Source of the DNA: Dictyobacter alpinus
Lineage (GTDB): Bacteria; Chloroflexota; Ktedonobacteria; Ktedonobacterales; Ktedonobacteraceae
NCBI RefSeq assembly: GCF_003967575.1
Contig: NZ_BIFT01000001.1
Span: 3,658,001-3,722,000 of the forward strand
Reading direction: 5' to 3'
Length of the DNA stretch: 64,000 nucleotides
The translations under genes were made by a program, and so were the position numbers. The notes under the pieces were generated by a model. That model saw nothing but the letters and a program-made list of their open reading frames with translations, searched no databases and had not been told where the DNA came from. This document shows, piece after piece, positions 1-8,401 of the stretch (its first letter is position 1; every line of letters begins with the position of its first letter).

Positions 1-249
1 TCTGGCGGAGAGAGTGGAACACCTTTCCTAAGGCAAAACTTTGGATCCAACCATGGCAAGGAGAAATAGGAGCCAATAAATAAATAGTACTAAGTAGTGT
101 CGTCCACTGTGAAAAACCAAACAGGTAGCAGGGATGGTGATGAACCATTTGAGCGTGGGCATTCGATTTATGCGTGGCATTTAAAGTTAATTTATTGACT
201 TTTATTTTTCACGCTTTAGAGCTGTATTTTTTATATATTGATTAATATA

Positions 250-290
250 TTGATTTTTTAGTAAAAATATATTATACTTACAAGTGTAAG
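250..290 (+). promoter_or_regulatory. Sigma70-like promoter with dyad operator
   Basis: A TTGATT box (250-255) lies 17 bases upstream of TATACT (273-278), close to vegetative promoter consensus. An inverted repeat CTTACA-AG-TGTAAG (277-290) overlaps the expected transcription start, a typical repressor position. It lies about 55 bases before the first gene. The rest of 1-333 shows only AT-rich DNA and no gene. Promoter use is inferred. Confidence 0.5.
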
Positions 291-342
291 GAGTTTGGAG
301 AAATTATCAAAGGATAGCATAGTTCTTTAAGAGGTGATACAA

Positions 343-858
343 ATGGGCAAGGATCAAATTGATAATGATGAGATCGTATATGTGCCAATCCCCAAACGTC
401 TGTTACCTGCATTCTATCGGATGTGGCCTGCTTTGATGGTTGAAGATGTTAAGCAAGCAATGCCCGTTGAGGGAGATCCCAATGTTGTAAATCGTACCCT
501 TATCGACCTTATTACCAAAGTAGCATTGGAGATTGGTGCTGAACAGCATGTTGTTTCCCTGGCCGACTTACATACTGCTTATCTGAGTGCTTATCCTGGT
601 ATTGGGAAAGGTGCGACACGAGGTAGTTTTGACGCTACTATTAACTACCATTGCATTAATATGCGTTCACGTTTTCCTGATAGCAAAGATAAAAGAAAGC
701 CAGCCTATTGGTTATCGCATCCTGTATTCAAACGTGTTGCCCATGCTCGCTATATGTTGTTGTCTTCTCGTGAAATTGAACTGTTTCATCGATGTGTTGA
801 GTCTAATAATCCTCTCATTTATACTGATGAGTATGACGTGGCTGATCTTGCCAATTAG
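343..858 (+). CDS. Hypothetical protein paired with HNH endonuclease
   Basis: A 171-residue soluble protein I do not recognise. The ATG at 343 follows AAGAGGTGA (329-337) at good spacing, so it is preferred over a GTG at 334 that lies inside the Shine-Dalgarno sequence. The N-terminus is acidic; the middle (about 40-95) reads as helices and could be a small winged-helix module, followed by a basic, aromatic segment around 100-130. There is no signal peptide or membrane segment. An HNH nuclease gene starts 82 bases downstream on the same strand, so the two are probably co-transcribed from the promoter at 250-290. A DNA-binding or specificity partner of the nuclease is an inference from context only. 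Confidence 0.6.
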   Translation: MGKDQIDNDEIVYVPIPKRLLPAFYRMWPALMVEDVKQAMPVEGDPNVVNRTLIDLITKVALEIGAEQHVVSLADLHTAYLSAYPGIGKGATRGSFDATINYHCINMRSRFPDSKDKRKPAYWLSHPVFKRVAHARYMLLSSREIELFHRCVESNNPLIYTDEYDVADLAN

Positions 859-940
859 ATCTATCTGTCGTTTTTGTAACACTACATATTCTGTGTTGAT
901 GACACAAATATGTACTTTGCATATTGCCAGGGAGGTCTTT

Positions 941-1453
941 ATGGGACCACAGATTTCGTCACATCTACTCTCTGATCCACTCGACCACTATCCCGTACTT
1001 GATCTCAGTAAGTTAAAATCTCTCAACACTAACCAGAAAACTTTTCGAGAAAGTTATGGTCTTGAATTGTATCGACAAACAGGACAAACTGGTTGTGCCT
1101 ATTGTGGAATTTCTTTTGTTGATAGTAATAGCAACAACTTTACACATTGGCTTATGATGTCTGTAGATCATGTTGTCCCAAGAAAGACAGCACTCTTATT
1201 AAGTATTGATCAGAACATCTGGGACAGTATTCTTAATCTTGTTTTGTGTTGCCGAAGTTGCAACGATTATGGCAATAGAGATCGACAGAAAGTCCCATAT
1301 CAGCCTGAAGTTGTCAATTCACCAGAAGCATTTCTTCATTGGCGCCGTGATACCTTTCGTTATCGGTTTCAAAAAATTAGTGAAAAGAGAGCACACGATT
1401 TAGGTACCTATCAATTTTGGGTACCCCTGCCTGATAGTACAGATTCAGATTAA
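941..1453 (+). CDS. HNH endonuclease
   Basis: A 170-residue HNH-family nuclease. The open frame extends upstream to 587 but overlaps the previous gene. ATG 941 follows GGGAGGT with proper spacing and is taken as the start. The core is visible: a first zinc pair Cys-x2-Cys (CAYCG), then the metal-binding DHVVPRK stretch, then a second pair Cys-x2-Cys followed by Asn (CRSCN). This is the treble-clef arrangement of McrA/HNH restriction enzymes and phage HNH nucleases. The N-terminal ~45 residues have no recognised domain. Together with the preceding gene it may form a small restriction-like or homing-type pair. Nuclease activity follows from the family; the target is unknown. Confidence 0.85.
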   Translation: MGPQISSHLLSDPLDHYPVLDLSKLKSLNTNQKTFRESYGLELYRQTGQTGCAYCGISFVDSNSNNFTHWLMMSVDHVVPRKTALLLSIDQNIWDSILNLVLCCRSCNDYGNRDRQKVPYQPEVVNSPEAFLHWRRDTFRYRFQKISEKRAHDLGTYQFWVPLPDSTDSD

Positions 1454-1624
1454 TACTATTGCATGTATTGTTTCGAATATGGCGTTTAGATGTTGCTACA
1501 GGCCAAGATATTCTTATATTCATGATTCTCAACAACCTCTTTTGTTGTAGCTGATTTTCTCGGGGAATCATGTTTTCGCGTGAAGTAGGATAATGACTTA
1601 AGCGTCTTCAGCTATTGTCATGAG

Positions 1625-3052
1625 TCATCCCCAATTTTTCTGAAATCGCTCAAGGTCTCGGATGAGTGAGCAAACCGTGAGGGGATCATCAGAAGGTGGG
1701 AGGAAACAACCGAAGCGGGGACGGTCATCGTTCCACAAGCGACTGAGTGCCCATCGGATCCGATAGAGTGGTGCCTGCACGTGCAGGCACCGCTTTCCGG
1801 TTCGGTGACATCGGAAGCGCAAGAGCGCTTGCACGAGTTCGTGATGCCTCGGATCAAGCAAGGAAAGCAGGAAGGCATAGACGAGCATGACCATACCAAG
1901 CAACTTGAGTCGAGCTTCTAACGACCACAACCGAGGACATTCCAAGGCCAATTCACATTTCGCATAGCGAAAACTCACCTCAATTTGCCATCTCCGACGA
2001 TAACTGAAGAACACATCCCATGCTTGCTCTTCGGTGTGGACTGGCTCATTGGTGATCAAATACATGATGCCTTTTTTGACCCGCGCTTTCACGAGAAACA
2101 ATGGTTCGTGCGTCTGAGGATGGCGAAGGGCTGTCCACCACAGATCACAGGCCATCTTTTCTCCCGTTCTGCCATCCCAGATCTCTTTGTGCGCGCGATA
2201 CTTCTTCCCCTGGCCAATTTGCCACAGCTTCTTTTCCTCTCCGGCCAGTGTCAGAAACACGTGATGTTTGACCCAGCGGATAATGAAACGGGCCCGATAC
2301 TTGGCGAGCACGCGCAGCCAATATCCTGAGGCATAGCCGCGATCAAAGACATGAACCAGCAAAGAACCCCATTTCCTGACACAGATCCGCAATCCCTCTT
2401 CTTCCGCATCTCGGAGCCTGGTGGCAAAGACGCCTTTGGTTGACCACCACTTCGTGACTGCCAGATGAGGAAGCCCTTGCATTCCGACAATGAGTGCAGC
2501 ATTCCACTGCATTCCCATGACCCTGACCGGACGAGCAGCAGGCCAATTGAACACGAAGCCCCGCTTTGTCCGCTGCCGCCTCTTGGCTTTACTCGAGAGA
2601 ACCGGGCAGAGTCCTTCCAACTTTTCGCTTTCGGCTTTCTCCAGCACACTTCCATCCCAGATGCAGAGGATCCGCTTGCATTGCTCTTTGAGGGTGCGTA
2701 CCTCCTCATCCGCTTTTTCCAGCAGATAGTGGTCAATGAGTCCTACCGTCCACTTCACGGATCGCAACAGCTTTCCGACCCGCTTGGTGCCTGCGGTAGC
2801 ACTACATGCGTAGCCATCATAGCCTTGCAGATAGGATCCAAGTTCACTTATCCACAGGGCTTGCGGGTTATTGCGCAAGCGGATGATGGCGACCAGGCAT
2901 TGCAGCAAGGTGCGCACCACCCGTTTGTCCAAGACATCATCGAGCCTGAGCAAAAAAGGCTGCAAAAACTGTTCAAGCAACTGAAGCAGATGCTGTGATC
3001 CCCCCTGCGGATCTTGTTCCAAGCGTTTGAAGGTTTCTGACAATTCTGACAT
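1625..3052 (-). CDS. IS4 family transposase
   Basis: DDE transposase of 475 residues from ATG 3052. An ATG at 3073 also opens the frame but has no ribosome site, whereas GAGGAG precedes 3052. In 482-residue numbering from 3073 the catalytic Asp candidates are D140 (IWDGS) and D244 (FDRGYAS). The C-terminal signature Y-(2)-R-(3)-E-(6)-K is seen as Y358, R361, E365 and K372, diagnostic of the IS4 superfamily. A long basic loop separates the catalytic blocks. The gene fills the element and ends within the left terminal repeat. It appears intact and potentially active. The exact IS4 subgroup cannot be assigned by reading alone. Confidence 0.9.
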   Translation of the reverse strand: MSELSETFKRLEQDPQGGSQHLLQLLEQFLQPFLLRLDDVLDKRVVRTLLQCLVAIIRLRNNPQALWISELGSYLQGYDGYACSATAGTKRVGKLLRSVKWTVGLIDHYLLEKADEEVRTLKEQCKRILCIWDGSVLEKAESEKLEGLCPVLSSKAKRRQRTKRGFVFNWPAARPVRVMGMQWNAALIVGMQGLPHLAVTKWWSTKGVFATRLRDAEEEGLRICVRKWGSLLVHVFDRGYASGYWLRVLAKYRARFIIRWVKHHVFLTLAGEEKKLWQIGQGKKYRAHKEIWDGRTGEKMACDLWWTALRHPQTHEPLFLVKARVKKGIMYLITNEPVHTEEQAWDVFFSYRRRWQIEVSFRYAKCELALECPRLWSLEARLKLLGMVMLVYAFLLSLLDPRHHELVQALLRFRCHRTGKRCLHVQAPLYRIRWALSRLWNDDRPRFGCFLPPSDDPLTVCSLIRDLERFQKNWG

Positions 3053-3122
3053 AATAACGATGGATCTCCTCATTTAGTGATTGTTTGCTTTTCATATTCA
3101 ACAGTCTAAATGACGAGATCCA

Positions 3123-3158
3123 TTTTGCCTAGCCCTTCTTTTTTGCCTAGCCCTTCTT
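3123..3158. repeat. 18-bp perfect tandem duplication
   Basis: An 18-base unit beginning TTTTGCCTAGCC occurs twice head-to-tail (3123-3140 and 3141-3158) just inside the right end of the IS4 element. It probably arose by slippage or end remodelling and sits between the transposase start and the right inverted repeat. Confidence 0.8.
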
Positions 3159-3194
3159 TTGAAAAATTAGGGATGACTCATACCTTTTAATCGT

Positions 3195-3497
3195 TCAATC
3201 GTCAAGAACACGGCTGGCTGCTCGTGCCACCGTATTGGACGTTTTAGAGGTGGATGCCATCCTAGATGTGTTTAGCTGGTCGTCTGATTTAATGGCTTGC
3301 TGCTGAGGTAGCGTTGTTGGTATCCAGGCCCCAATGGATTGTCCCTGGCGTAGTTTGTTCCATTCGATCAATAAGCGACGTGTGGCTTCCGCTCTGCTGA
3401 GCCCGCCCCATTCGTGACGATAGGCATCCAGGGCCTGCAACGCCTCATGATCCTTTGGCAGACTGGTACTCCAATACACTTCATCTGCATTGCGCAT
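3195..3497 (-). CDS. Small ParR/StbB-like partner of actin-like gene
   Basis: A 100-residue protein whose ATG immediately follows the TAA of the actin-like gene (TAAATG), so the pair is translationally coupled. It has no strong sequence signature. The middle (about 30-50) carries a basic amphipathic helix (RAEATRRLLIEW), as in ribbon-helix-helix DNA-binding adaptors. The C-terminal third is low-complexity, rich in Ser, Thr and Ala. In ParMRC-type systems the second gene encodes ParR, which binds the centromere and caps the ParM filament. The role here is inferred from position and size. Confidence 0.6.
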   Translation of the reverse strand: MRNADEVYWSTSLPKDHEALQALDAYRHEWGGLSRAEATRRLLIEWNKLRQGQSIGAWIPTTLPQQQAIKSDDQLNTSRMASTSKTSNTVARAASRVLDD

Positions 3498-4580
3498 TTA
3501 CTGGCCCTCCCAGCGTTCTTCATCAAGGGCCAGGGCAAGATCGGCATAACCGCAGATGTTGGCGTCCTGTGGATCCGGTATGGTCACGATGTGACAATCC
3601 TGGAGCGTTGCGCGGACGATCTCCTCGAAGTAGTATGCGCCGCCGCCACCAAGATAGATGGTATCGAATTGTGATCCTGGTGGAGCTTCTTCCACATTCC
3701 AGCTTCCGGCGAGAAATGATGAAAGTGGACGAGCAATGCGTTGGATGGATTGTTCAATGGTGTCTGTAATCAGCTCATCAGTGATCTGTCCGGCATTGAT
3801 GGTGATGATGGGGTAACATTGATGATGGGCATATGCCTGAAGAATGGCATGTGCTTTCTCGGTGGTGATTTTGCGACGATGTGCTCGTCCCATCTGCTGG
3901 AGATCTTCTACCAGTTGTCCCACTCCAAATTGCTCCCCTTTACAGAGGCGTCCTACCAGACGCTGTCCAGATGCGGCAACGAGATCGGTTGTGCGCTCAC
4001 CGATGTCGATGACCGCTTGTTCACTCGTTTCATCTCCGTAATGGATGAGTATCCCTTGTCCCTCCATAGCAACATAGCCGCAGCGGACAATAATCTCGCG
4101 CTCCCGTCCATTAAAGGTACAATGGTAGGTCTGTGAAAGAGCATGACGAACGTATTGCCGTCGTTCCCGCTCATAGAGACTGACTGGTAAGGCTGTCACC
4201 AGACGAAGCTCAAAGCAACGTTCAGGGATGAGGATACAGGCCAGACAGAGCAGTAGAATCTGCGCATGCTCAGACCAGTAGCGGCGTTCATCATTAAAAG
4301 CATTGTCAAGATGGGTGCCATGGGCGAGCAGATTGCCAAGAAAGTAGGTTCGGTCCTGCCAGCTCATCACATAATCTCCAGGCTGGAGAACCGAGGAAAG
4401 TGTGGCATCACTATCACCACTCTGGAGTAGGAGTGAAATGTCCCCATCAGCTAGGAAGCTGGGAAGGGTGACAAGATCCTGACTCATTGGAAGGCCATCG
4501 GCCGGGATAACTTTGAGGCCAGCGATGCCAGAACCAACCTCAAAACCTGCATAGTAGCGTGGGTAGGAAGACGATTGCAT
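3498..4580 (-). CDS. ParM/StbA-type actin-like ATPase
   Basis: A 360-residue actin/Hsp70-fold ATPase of the plasmid-segregation group. Residues 11-24 resemble the phosphate-1 strand-turn. VIDIGERTTDL (190-200) is the phosphate-2 motif with the conserved Asp-Gly and Thr residues. IYLGGGGAYYF (308-318) is the adenosine motif. AAAGGA precedes ATG 4580 at good spacing. In known systems the protein polymerises on ATP to push plasmid copies apart, using a DNA-binding adaptor and a nearby centromere. The adaptor candidate follows directly, and repeats lie upstream. This argues that the segment derives from a plasmid or a mobile element with a plasmid stage. Cell-shape actins (MreB) are less likely given the length and context. 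Confidence 0.85.
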   Translation of the reverse strand: MQSSSYPRYYAGFEVGSGIAGLKVIPADGLPMSQDLVTLPSFLADGDISLLLQSGDSDATLSSVLQPGDYVMSWQDRTYFLGNLLAHGTHLDNAFNDERRYWSEHAQILLLCLACILIPERCFELRLVTALPVSLYERERRQYVRHALSQTYHCTFNGREREIIVRCGYVAMEGQGILIHYGDETSEQAVIDIGERTTDLVAASGQRLVGRLCKGEQFGVGQLVEDLQQMGRAHRRKITTEKAHAILQAYAHHQCYPIITINAGQITDELITDTIEQSIQRIARPLSSFLAGSWNVEEAPPGSQFDTIYLGGGGAYYFEEIVRATLQDCHIVTIPDPQDANICGYADLALALDEERWEGQ

Positions 4581-4694
4581 CCCCGTATCCTTTCTGAAAT
4601 TACGACAGTTACTGAAATGATGTATGTACTGAATAGTAGTGGCCCGTACCGGAAAAATTGGGACGGTGTGTGTTTCTACTTTACCTGATGCACC

Positions 4695-4729
4695 GGGGTA
4701 GCGAAGGGGCAGGGAGGGGGAGGGTAGGG
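4695..4729 (+). repeat. G-run cluster, G-quadruplex-capable
   Basis: Several runs of three to five G on the plus strand are separated by 1-7 bases, meeting the usual G3+N1-7 pattern. It lies upstream of the actin-like operon, with its C-rich complement on the coding strand of that operon. Function is unknown. Confidence 0.4.
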
Positions 4730-4930
4730 AGACGTAGAGAGGAGTAGGGCATAGATGCCTTTTTTATGCAGTAATAGCGATTTTTATCCAGGTATTCCTC
4801 CCATCAGATGATGTAGTATTGTCCCCATTTTTCCTGTACACGGACGCACTTTCTGTGGATGTGTACAGCATTTCTGTGGACATGGCGCATGAAAGAGCCC
4901 GCGTCCCGTTATTGTCCATGAAAAGCTGGA

Positions 4931-4967
4931 CTCTGTACCGTACAAACCTGTACGCGGCATTTTTCAG
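4931..4967 (+). repeat. 37-bp direct repeat, copy 1
   Basis: Perfectly repeated at 5003-5039 (72-bp period). Each copy contains the dyad TGTAC-C-GTACA followed after four bases by another TGTACG. Extra TGTACA elements occur at 4835-4840 and 4862-4867. This fits a binding array for a partition adaptor or repressor (inference). Confidence 0.75.
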
Positions 4968-5002
4968 TATACCGTATCATTATATCCATGGCGCGTCCCG
5001 AC

Positions 5003-5039
5003 CTCTGTACCGTACAAACCTGTACGCGGCATTTTTCAG
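5003..5039 (+). repeat. 37-bp direct repeat, copy 2
   Basis: Exact second copy of the 37-base unit starting CTCTGTACCGTAC and ending TTTTTCAG. It ends about 690 bases before the integrase start and about 420 bases upstream of the partition operon. Confidence 0.75.
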
Positions 5040-5726
5040 GCTTCTAGTGCACACATATTCCCGTATCTCGTGAAAATATGGAGTGGGATCCTCCTGGTTG
5101 TACTGAGAGCGAATACCTTCCAGCTCTGTTGCCTCTTGGCTGCCCCTGTGTTACCTCTGTATTCTCCCACGGTGATTGGTATGCTAGCAGCGTAACAATC
5201 TGGCTTATGACTCCTCGTCTTCAGGAAAGGAGCTGGCCATATGTTTCACGATACTGTGCGATCTGTACAGTTGTACCACGTGGAGTTTCTCTTCCATCTT
5301 TGGGTTCAATTCGCTCCTGCTTTTGTATGCCTTCTGGGCATAGAAGAGATCATGTCGAGCTGGCTTTGGCACACAAAGAAACTGAGAGTGCTAACGGTAT
5401 TGGCGGCGTCGCTCCCCGGCTCCATCTGGACGGTATGGTTGAGCGTGACGTGTCATGTACGGCACCATCTCCTGTTGTTCCTGGTAGCGCGTTTTCCTGT
5501 AGTTCTGTCTCTGCTGTCCTTCTCTGCTCCTCAGGAGGAGAAGATTGCCCCCGTTTTCTGGGGATATAAACAGCTTCGCTGCCAGATACTGTGTTTCGGG
5601 GCACCGATAGATGGCACCTGAGTGATGTCAAGACCTCGCAGAATTCCTTACCCTGACCATCGTTCTCGTGATGCGGAAAACGTGTATCTCTAAGCATAGC
5701 GAATCTCGTTGAGAGGAGTCGTACAG

Positions 5727-6611
5727 ATGGGAAGTCGACCGAGTATCATCTACGAAACGCGTCTGTTACTGGATAGTTTGATGGCCACTGGCCAGAGTCG
5801 CTATCAGGCAAAGCAAGAACTGCGCCGTAGCCTGCCTGAGCCGTGCTGGCCCATGGTGACTGAGAAAATCTATTCCTATAGCACGCGCAAGACCTATCAA
5901 CAACAGGTGTTTGCGTTCGTCAACTGGGCACGGGACACCTATGGGATCAGGCGTCTGGCGCACCTGTATGAGCGGCTTGATGAGGTGGCAATATGCTATA
6001 TGAGAGAGCAGATTGCCGCCCAGAAGAGCCCCTATACTCTGGCGACACAGCGATCAGCCTTACGGAAAGTGTTCGGTAATCCTCAGTTGGCCGCCGACGT
6101 GGTCCTGCCTTCACGAGCCCAAAGCAGGATTACCCGGTCGCGTATCCCGGTCAAGCAAGACACGCATTTTCAACCCGCGAACTGGCCGGACGTAATCCTG
6201 TTTGCGCGTGCAACGGGATTGCGTCGTGCCGAGCTGCGCGATCTCCTGGTCAAAGAGGTACGCTGTCCAGAAGAGACAGGGCCAGTCGAGGTTTATGTCA
6301 GAAATGGGAAAGGGGGGAAAGCGAGAATGGTGCCCGTCCTGGCTGACTATGAAGATGCTATTAGAGCATGCATGCAGGGAAGAGATCCCAATGAGCATAT
6401 CTTTGAGCATCTGCCGAAAAACATGGACGTGCAAAGCTATCGACGCGCCTCGGCCCAGCAGCGCTACCTGTCCCACGCGCCAGATTGCACGCTCCCACCA
6501 ACGGGCAAGCGACTCAAGCCAACGGACTATGATCTGACAGCCACGCATCGGGTATCCCGTGCGTTAGGCCATGAACGCACGGATGTGGTGCTCAATCATT
6601 ATCTTCGATGA
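5727..6611 (+). CDS. Tyrosine recombinase (phage-integrase family), atypical active site
   Basis: A 294-residue site-specific recombinase. ATG 5727 follows GAGAGGAG (5711-5718); a TTG at 5709 is rejected. Residues 45-120 look like the N-terminal SAM-like core-binding domain. The catalytic domain shows Arg I in ATGLRRAEL (R166), the Lys strand in NGKGGKARMV (K195-K198), LGH (H282) and the nucleophile Tyr292 in the final NHYLR. The Box II HxxR position reads QSYR (236-239), so the usual His is Gln. The protein stops right after the nucleophile, as in many integrases. It may be weakly active or decaying. It probably served the mobile segment that carries the partition genes. Confidence 0.8.
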   Translation: MGSRPSIIYETRLLLDSLMATGQSRYQAKQELRRSLPEPCWPMVTEKIYSYSTRKTYQQQVFAFVNWARDTYGIRRLAHLYERLDEVAICYMREQIAAQKSPYTLATQRSALRKVFGNPQLAADVVLPSRAQSRITRSRIPVKQDTHFQPANWPDVILFARATGLRRAELRDLLVKEVRCPEETGPVEVYVRNGKGGKARMVPVLADYEDAIRACMQGRDPNEHIFEHLPKNMDVQSYRRASAQQRYLSHAPDCTLPPTGKRLKPTDYDLTATHRVSRALGHERTDVVLNHYLR

Positions 6612-6712
6612 TTTCCATCTCCGTGTTGTCTACAAACAAACTGTGTGCGGGGCGTTTTCGTCGCTATCACTGTTGAACACGGGTAGCGGTTTCTTCCTGG
6701 ATCGGTGAATGA

Positions 6713-6931
6713 TCACTCTTGATCATAGGCCATACGGGCCTGCGAGACCTCCTGCAAATGCTCGTATGCCCAGTTCTGGAGCATGTGCACGGGTTCAACC
6801 AGTGTTTGTCCCAGCTGCGTGAGAGAATATTCGACGATTGGAGGCACGACGGGATGAACGACACGCTGGATCAGGCCATTGCGTTCCATCGCCCGTAAGG
6901 TCTGCGTGAGCATCTTGGTTGAGAGGCTCAT
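6713..6931 (-). pseudogene. HxlR-type regulator, 5' end lost
   Basis: The 72 residues match the C-terminal two thirds of an HxlR winged-helix repressor: the recognition-helix region STKMLTQTLRAMERNGLI, then the wing VVPPIVEYSLTQLGQTL and the terminal helix. A full HxlR protein has about 110-150 residues, so the first helices with the usual conserved Cys are missing. The break at about 6931 coincides with the start of ISL3-like coding sequence on the other strand. The remnant is presumably non-functional. Confidence 0.75.
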
Positions 6932-7116
6932 TCCCCTTGATTTGCCTGAGTTTCAGGTCGTGAGCCAGACGTGGCTTGACGATGGACGTGTGAACGCCAA
7001 AGTGATCGCGAAACAGCAGACAGCAATCTGCCCTCACGTTGCCCACGCCTCGTTTTCTGGGGATTGACGATTTTGCCGTGTATGATAGGGCCTTGCCATA
7101 CGCGTATCTTCTTTCT
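6920..7116 (+). pseudogene. ISL3-family transposase remnant
   Basis: The plus strand reads RLIPLDLPEFQVVSQTWLDD and then a degenerate CPHVAHAS, matching the N-terminal zinc-finger region of ISL3 transposases. After a frame change at about 7050 it reads PRFLGIDDFAVYDRALPYA, which resembles the LGIDxFAxRRGxxY start of the DDE domain. The middle and the C-terminus are absent. It is a relic whose arrival probably truncated the adjacent HxlR gene. Confidence 0.6.
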
Positions 7117-7559
7117 ATTTCAATAAAGCAGAGAGGCGGTGTTGAATCCGATACCGTTGCTAAACCTCCTCTTGATCATCTGGATCCCTCGCAGCTGGCA
7201 CGAGAGATCCAAAAGCGGTTTCGTCAACGGTATCGCAGAGTGCATGAAATGTCAGTTCGATAGAATGAACTGTACAATATACTCCTCAGCACTTCTCCTG
7301 CTTGGTGAGACGCGCCTTTCGCCCGCTCTGACAAGAGGAAAGGCAATCTGTCACTCTTGCACGAGCGCTTTTCATATGCCTACGCATTCTCCTTTCAAGA
7401 AGAGCGTGCAAAATGGTCTGTCAGTTGCTTGCCTTTACAACTGTCGCCTATAATACTAGGGTTCGATGGCACAACAAGCAATGAGCAATCACCCTGCTGT
7501 TGTTGAGTATTGAACACACGCGAGAGATTGTTGAGAAATAAGGGAGAGGAACAGAGGGC
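7117..7559 (+). other. No gene recognised
   Basis: About 440 bases between the ISL3 relic and the truncated TetR gene. Short open frames on both strands show no family resemblance. Good ribosome-site sequence (AGGGAGAGG, about 7540-7550) for the next gene lies at the right end. Confidence 0.4.
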
Positions 7560-7832
7560 ATGGCGACCCGGAAGAGACAGGAAGATCGGCGTATCCAGCG
7601 AACGCGCCAGGTGTTACAGCAAGCGTTCGTGGAAGTCGTACGAGAAAAGGGCGAGGCTCTTAGCAGTCTGCGGGAGATAGAAAAACGCTTTGTGGCGATG
7701 AGTATCCAGGAGATCACCGAGCGGGCCAATGTCAATCGAGGAACCTTTTACCTTCACTTTACGGATAAATATATGTTGGCGGATGTTGTCGTCCTTAGCG
7801 GTTTACCAGGCTTAGCTTGTCAGCCAGGATGA
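7560..7832 (+). pseudogene. TetR-family regulator, truncated
   Basis: Ninety residues carrying the TetR DNA-binding domain: an N-terminal basic helix (RRIQRTRQVLQQAFVEVV), then the helix-turn-helix IQEITERANVNRGTFYLHFTDKY. Similarity ends shortly after, and the frame stops after an unrelated tail (LSGLPGLACQPG). The ligand-binding/dimerisation domain, normally about 120 more residues, is missing. ATG 7560 has a strong ribosome site. It is most likely a decayed gene; a stand-alone HTH peptide cannot be excluded. Confidence 0.7.
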
Positions 7833-7925
7833 AAAGCACATCAAAGTGTTGCCGTCCTTATGATTGGCTCCAGGAGCGTTTCCTGGCTGATCACACAATT
7901 CTCCTGGGAAGAAAGGGTTATCATC

Positions 7926-8147
7926 ATGCATGCTCCAGAACTGAAACCATGTCCTGAATGCGGAGGAGCACGTGTGCGAGTTTCATATTCAATGGGTGTT
8001 ATTATGCTTGCACAGTTCAAAAGATCTGCCTCATTTTTGGGGAAAAAGTCACGTACTTCATCTACCCAACCGGTTACTTGTACGTCTTGCGGATATACAG
8101 TAGTCTACGCCACTGAACCAAACAATCTTATTCCTGATAACTCATAA
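7926..8147 (+). CDS. Small zinc-ribbon protein
   Basis: A 73-residue protein with two Cys-x2-Cys knuckles, CPECG near the N-terminus and CTSCG near the C-terminus, separated by about 40 residues that are basic and hydrophobic. This is the pattern of a single zinc ribbon with a long insert. ATG 7926 is chosen over an upstream in-frame start at 7860 because it lies just before the first knuckle and follows AAAGGG. There is no catalytic motif. It could bind nucleic acid or act as a structural subunit; the function is unknown. Confidence 0.55.
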   Translation: MHAPELKPCPECGGARVRVSYSMGVIMLAQFKRSASFLGKKSRTSSTQPVTCTSCGYTVVYATEPNNLIPDNS

Positions 8148-8177
8148 TCTTGGCGGCATATTGTTCTCACTGGAGTT

Positions 8178-8193
8178 GGCACCAGCTGGTGCC
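8178..8193. promoter_or_regulatory. 16-bp perfect palindrome
   Basis: GGCACCAGCTGGTGCC is a perfect 16-base palindrome in a non-coding stretch 30 bases after the zinc-ribbon gene. It could be an operator or a recombination site. No T-run follows, so a terminator is unlikely. Confidence 0.4.
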
Positions 8194-8401
8194 GCTCCGA
8201 ATGCTGGCAGTTTTTCTGGCTGATCTGGCGCCTCACTTTTTCCCCTTTGGTCAGCGCAGCGCGGTAGGGGAGAGCCGGGTCGAAAGGGCATCTCGATCAC
8301 AACACTATCATAGGAGTATCACCACTCGAGGTAGGCCCAGGATACGTGTAAAAGCCTTTTCGTAGCTTTGGAGGTGTTGTCCAGCACCCCGGAGCCCTTT
8401 G

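Larger units (their letters stand above)
1620..3181 (-). mobile_element. IS4-type insertion sequence, complete
   Basis: An element of about 1562 bp bounded by 21-bp terminal inverted repeats at 1620-1640 and 3161-3181 that differ at one position. It encodes one DDE transposase on the minus strand, and the transposase stop codon lies inside the left repeat. No convincing target-site duplication was found at the ends as drawn. It separates the HNH pair from the partition operon. Confidence 0.85.
4581..5726. other. Long non-coding region between partition operon and integrase
   Basis: About 1.1 kb without a convincing gene. It holds a G-run cluster, several TGTAC half-sites (4835-5026), a pair of 37-bp direct repeats, and overlapping open frames at 5078-5700 that lack family resemblance. 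This is the natural place for a centromere, operators or an integrase recombination site. Which of these it is cannot be read directly. Confidence 0.5.

Noticed and set aside
587..940. Upstream extension of the HNH frame
   Set aside because: It overlaps the preceding gene and lacks a ribosome site; ATG 941 has GGGAGGT.
2465..2998. Plus-strand open frame of 177 codons
   Set aside because: It is a shadow of the IS4 transposase on the other strand, with no family resemblance or ribosome site.
5078..5697. Three overlapping open frames on both strands
   Set aside because: No recognisable domain, mutually overlapping, no ribosome sites; treated as non-coding.
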